This document shows positions 17,712 through 19,883 of a stretch of 19,883 nucleotides of DNA, piece by piece; the stretch's first letter is position 1; every line of letters starts with the position of its first letter. A program made the translations under genes and the position numbers. The notes under the pieces were generated by a model, which was not told where the DNA came from, did not search any database, and worked only from the letters and a program-made list of their open reading frames with translations. This DNA comes from Candidatus Thiodictyon intracellulare (GTDB lineage Bacteria > Pseudomonadota > Gammaproteobacteria > Chromatiales > Chromatiaceae). The stretch spans positions 1 through 19,883 of the forward strand of contig JADNEJ010000298.1 in the NCBI GenBank assembly GCA_016292295.1, read 5' to 3'.

Positions 17712-19049
17712 GTGGGCGTTGACACTATTGCCGCCATAGCGACGCCACCGGGGGTAGGCGGCGTTGGTATGGTTCGGATTAGTGGTCCACGGGTAAAAAA
17801 AATTTCCCGCGCGATGCTCGGGTGCCTCCCAAAGACCCGCCGAGCTTGCCTGTGCTCCTTCCGCGATGCAGAGGGGCAACCAATTGACCAAGGCATCGCG
17901 ATTTTCTATTCCGGACCACGTTCTTTCACGGGTGAGGATATTCTTGAACTACAGGGCCATGGTGGACCTGTGGTCTTGGACCTGCTATTGACCCGTTGCC
18001 TCGAGCTCGGTGCGCGCCTCGCCCATCCAGGCGAATTTACGCAACGGGCCTACCTCAACGGCAAGCTCGACCTCGTTCAGGCAGAGGCGGTCGCAGACCT
18101 CATTGAAAGTTCCACCTCGCTGGCGGCCCGTTTGTCCATCCGCAGCCTCCAGGGGGCTTTTTCCACGCGTATCCGCTGCTTGGTCGATCAGTTGATCCAC
18201 CTGCGGACCTATCTCGAGGCAACCCTAGATTTTTCCGAAGACGACCTCGATTTTCAGTCCGGCGCGCAGATACGGCTCGAGCTTGACGAACTGAGCACCA
18301 GCATCGGGTTGATACTGACAGAGGCCCGTCAGGGAGAGCGTATCCGCGATGGCCTGACCGTTGTTATTGCCGGCCGGCCAAACGCCGGTAAGTCAAGTTT
18401 GTTAAATGCCTTGGTGCAATACGATGCGGCGATCGTCACCCCGATCCCCGGCACTACCAGAGACTTCCTGCGCTGCGACATGCAGATCGATGGGCTGCCC
18501 GTGAAGCTGATCGATACCGCGGGTATCTGTGAGACAACGGAGTTGGTGGAAGTCGAAGGTATACGGCGCGCTTACCGACAAATGGAACAGGCAGACCTGA
18601 TCCTCTGGGTCTACGACACCAGGCTGGGCCTTGAACTAGACGAACTCAGCGAGGTACCGCCCGCGATCCCGGTAACCCTTGTACGAAACAAGGTGGATCT
18701 TGGACCGGTCGGTGAGGCTTCACCTGGTGCTAATCAGGCTCCGGTCATAGCCCTCTCGGCGCTGACCGGATTCGGCTTGGCCGAATTGCGACAACATGTA
18801 AAGGCTAAGGCGGGGATGGATGGGTTAGGCGAGGGCTCATTGGTTGCCCGGCGGCGGCATTTGGACGCCTTGCGTCGCGGTCTGGACGCCGTGCAACGGG
18901 CCGCCTCTGCCTTGGACAGCGGTATTGGAGTCGAAGTCGTTGCCCTCGAGTTGTTCGAGGCGCAGCGAGCCTTCGGGGAAATCACCGGAGACGTGACACC
19001 AGACGACCTCCTCGAACACATTTTTTCCAGCTTCTGCATCGGCAAGTAG
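17712..19049 (+). CDS. mnmE: tRNA uridine-5-carboxymethylaminomethyl modification GTPase MnmE
   Basis: GTPase that works with MnmG to modify U34 of tRNAs reading split codon boxes. The N-terminal tetrahydrofolate-binding domain opens VDTIAAIATPPGVGGVGMVR and includes SFTGEDILELQGHGGPVVLD and HPGEFTQRAYLNGKLDLVQA. The G domain, inserted in the helical domain, has G1 GRPNAGKSS (221-229), the G2 region PIPGTTRDF, G3 DTAG (268-271) and G4 NKVD (326-329). The C-terminus FSSFCIGK holds the catalytic-site Cys of the CxGK motif. Length is 445 aa (E. coli 454). The start is a GTG without a good ribosome binding site; an ATG at 17705 is out of frame. mnmG, rsmG and parAB, often next, are absent; IS debris follows. 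Confidence 0.96.
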   Translation: MGVDTIAAIATPPGVGGVGMVRISGPRVKKISRAMLGCLPKTRRACLCSFRDAEGQPIDQGIAIFYSGPRSFTGEDILELQGHGGPVVLDLLLTRCLELGARLAHPGEFTQRAYLNGKLDLVQAEAVADLIESSTSLAARLSIRSLQGAFSTRIRCLVDQLIHLRTYLEATLDFSEDDLDFQSGAQIRLELDELSTSIGLILTEARQGERIRDGLTVVIAGRPNAGKSSLLNALVQYDAAIVTPIPGTTRDFLRCDMQIDGLPVKLIDTAGICETTELVEVEGIRRAYRQMEQADLILWVYDTRLGLELDELSEVPPAIPVTLVRNKVDLGPVGEASPGANQAPVIALSALTGFGLAELRQHVKAKAGMDGLGEGSLVARRRHLDALRRGLDAVQRAASALDSGIGVEVVALELFEAQRAFGEITGDVTPDDLLEHIFSSFCIGK

Positions 19050-19435
19050 TAGTATAGGCACCTACTAGTGTCTAAACGTTTAATTGAAAAAAATCAAATT
19101 GTTATGCTGTAGAATATCCGTTGGATCTCAATTTTGAACAGTAACTAACTGATTTATTTTGGTGCGCTCAAATAGGGTCAGTTTCACGACATGTAGCAAA
19201 GTGTAGAGGCTGGCGTCAATATTCATTCGCTTTTTCAAAAGCGCCACCAATATGGTGGCCGTTTAGCCCTCTCCTGTTCTTAGCCATCGTCGACAATCAT
19301 AAGCGGCATTATGTAGCAACTGCACATAAGTGCCTCAACAAAAACGTTTGTAGTAAGTAAGTTAGATAGATTGCCAATAAGTTGATTGTCCTATCAGGTT
19401 CGCGTCTTTAAATCAGTAGATTATTTCGTTGAATA
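19050..19435. other. AT-rich gene-free stretch after mnmE
   Basis: About 386 bp with no recognisable gene on either strand and visibly higher A+T than the neighbouring genes. It contains several small dyads: TAGTAG/CTACTA starting at the mnmE stop (19047-19067), the 10-bp palindrome TAAACGTTTA (19073-19082) and a 7-bp-arm hairpin at 19243-19259. It ends at the TA that borders the second IS630 remnant. It is probably decayed DNA between mnmE and the mobile element. Confidence 0.55.
19243..19259 (-). terminator. Hairpin, possible weak terminator on the minus strand
   Basis: GCCACCA (19243-19249) and TGGTGGC (19253-19259) form a perfect 7-bp stem with a 3-base loop. On the minus strand the stem is followed by GCTTTTG, a short U-run. 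This could stop transcripts coming from the IS630 remnant towards mnmE. On the plus strand no U-run follows. Confidence 0.3.
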
Positions 19436-19883
19436 TACTCAGCTAATGCCAAACACCGGTTATTTCAAAATTTTCCGTCAGCAAGGAGCGCAAGTCGCCC
19501 TGGTACTCACTCGAGTTGCTGAAGAAGTCTGCGCAGGCTTTGCGAAATCCGTTAAATGATTCATAATACTTGTTATACAGAATTTTTTTCTTAATAATTT
19601 CCATAGCCGCTCAATAAGATTCAAATTGGGCGCATAAGGCGGAAGAAAGACAAGCTTGCTGCGGGAATCCTTGATGTAATATTGAACCACTTTGGAGCAG
19701 TAGTAGCGAGCGTTGTCGCAAATGACGTAGATTCAGGTCGCGACGGCGCAGACTTACTCAAGTTGCTGGAACAGAGCGATTGTTGAAGTGTCTCATCGCA
19801 GCGCGTCACGGGCTCCAAATGCTCCAGGTCGATCGCACCGTTGATGTTGACGCGCCGTCGTCCCGTATTGGACTTCACCTGAT
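19436..19883 (-). mobile_element. IS630-family element remnant, copy 2 (runs off the window)
   Basis: On the minus strand the piece reads NTGRRRVNINGAIDLEHLEP and VTRCDET, then shifts frame at about 19790 and continues STIALFQQLE, a TAA, a TGA, IYVICDNARYYCSKVVQYYI and LVFLPPYAPNLNLIERLWK: the catalytic Asp and Glu blocks of an IS630 DDE transposase. A further frame change after the lysines precedes the true C-terminus (YYESFNGFRKACADFFSNSS), which ends at a TAG at 19445-19443. The left end, TACTCAGCTAATGCC after a TA (19434-19435), is identical to that of copy 1 at 740, in the same orientation. Several disabling mutations make it inactive. The 5' part lies beyond the window. Confidence 0.8.

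Overview
The window is a conserved chromosomal-origin neighbourhood of a gammaproteobacterium, with decayed insertion sequences at both ends. The order glyQ-glyS-gmhB-plsC facing gyrB-recF-dnaN-dnaA, followed divergently by rpmH-rnpA-yidD-yidC-mnmE, is the arrangement seen around oriC in Pseudomonas and many Chromatiales-type Gammaproteobacteria. The proteins (two-subunit glycyl-tRNA synthetase, adenylylatable type I glutamine synthetase, heptose phosphatase for LPS core) fit a Gram-negative member of that class. Genus cannot be decided from the sequence; the heavy load of IS630, IS66 and IS4-like debris would suit a large IS-rich or symbiont-type genome (inference).

Layout. 1-1332: mosaic of broken transposases (a 5' piece of IS630, an internal piece of IS66 TnpC, and an IS4-like transposase split by a second IS630 remnant). 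1340-1740: GC-rich palindromes and one small unknown gene with a good ribosome binding site. 1773-1955: a dead DUF4124 gene, normally an intact gene next to glnA. 2051-3454: glnA (-). 3455-4281: long divergent intergenic region with an NtrC-like dyad and a 19-bp tandem repeat. 4282-8600: glyQ, glyS, gmhB, plsC (+), closely packed. 8653-14918: gyrB, recF, dnaN, dnaA (all -, transcribed in the order dnaA to gyrB). 15211-19049: rpmH, rnpA, yidD, yidC, mnmE (+), led by a near-consensus sigma-70 promoter. 19436-19883: second, directly repeated IS630 remnant running off the window.

The genes serve replication initiation and elongation (dnaA, dnaN, recF, gyrB), tRNA maturation, charging and modification (rnpA, glyQS, mnmE), membrane protein insertion (yidC, yidD), envelope lipids and LPS (plsC, gmhB) and nitrogen assimilation (glnA). 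DnaA boxes lie on both sides of dnaA, and two parS-like palindromes, one a perfect 16-mer, lie inside recF. I found no novel defence, toxin or biosynthetic system. The points most worth checking are the parS sites in recF, the pair of direct IS630 repeats bracketing the origin module, the two-nonsense DUF4124 pseudogene with no ntrBC beside glnA, and the strong strand bias limited to recF-dnaN.
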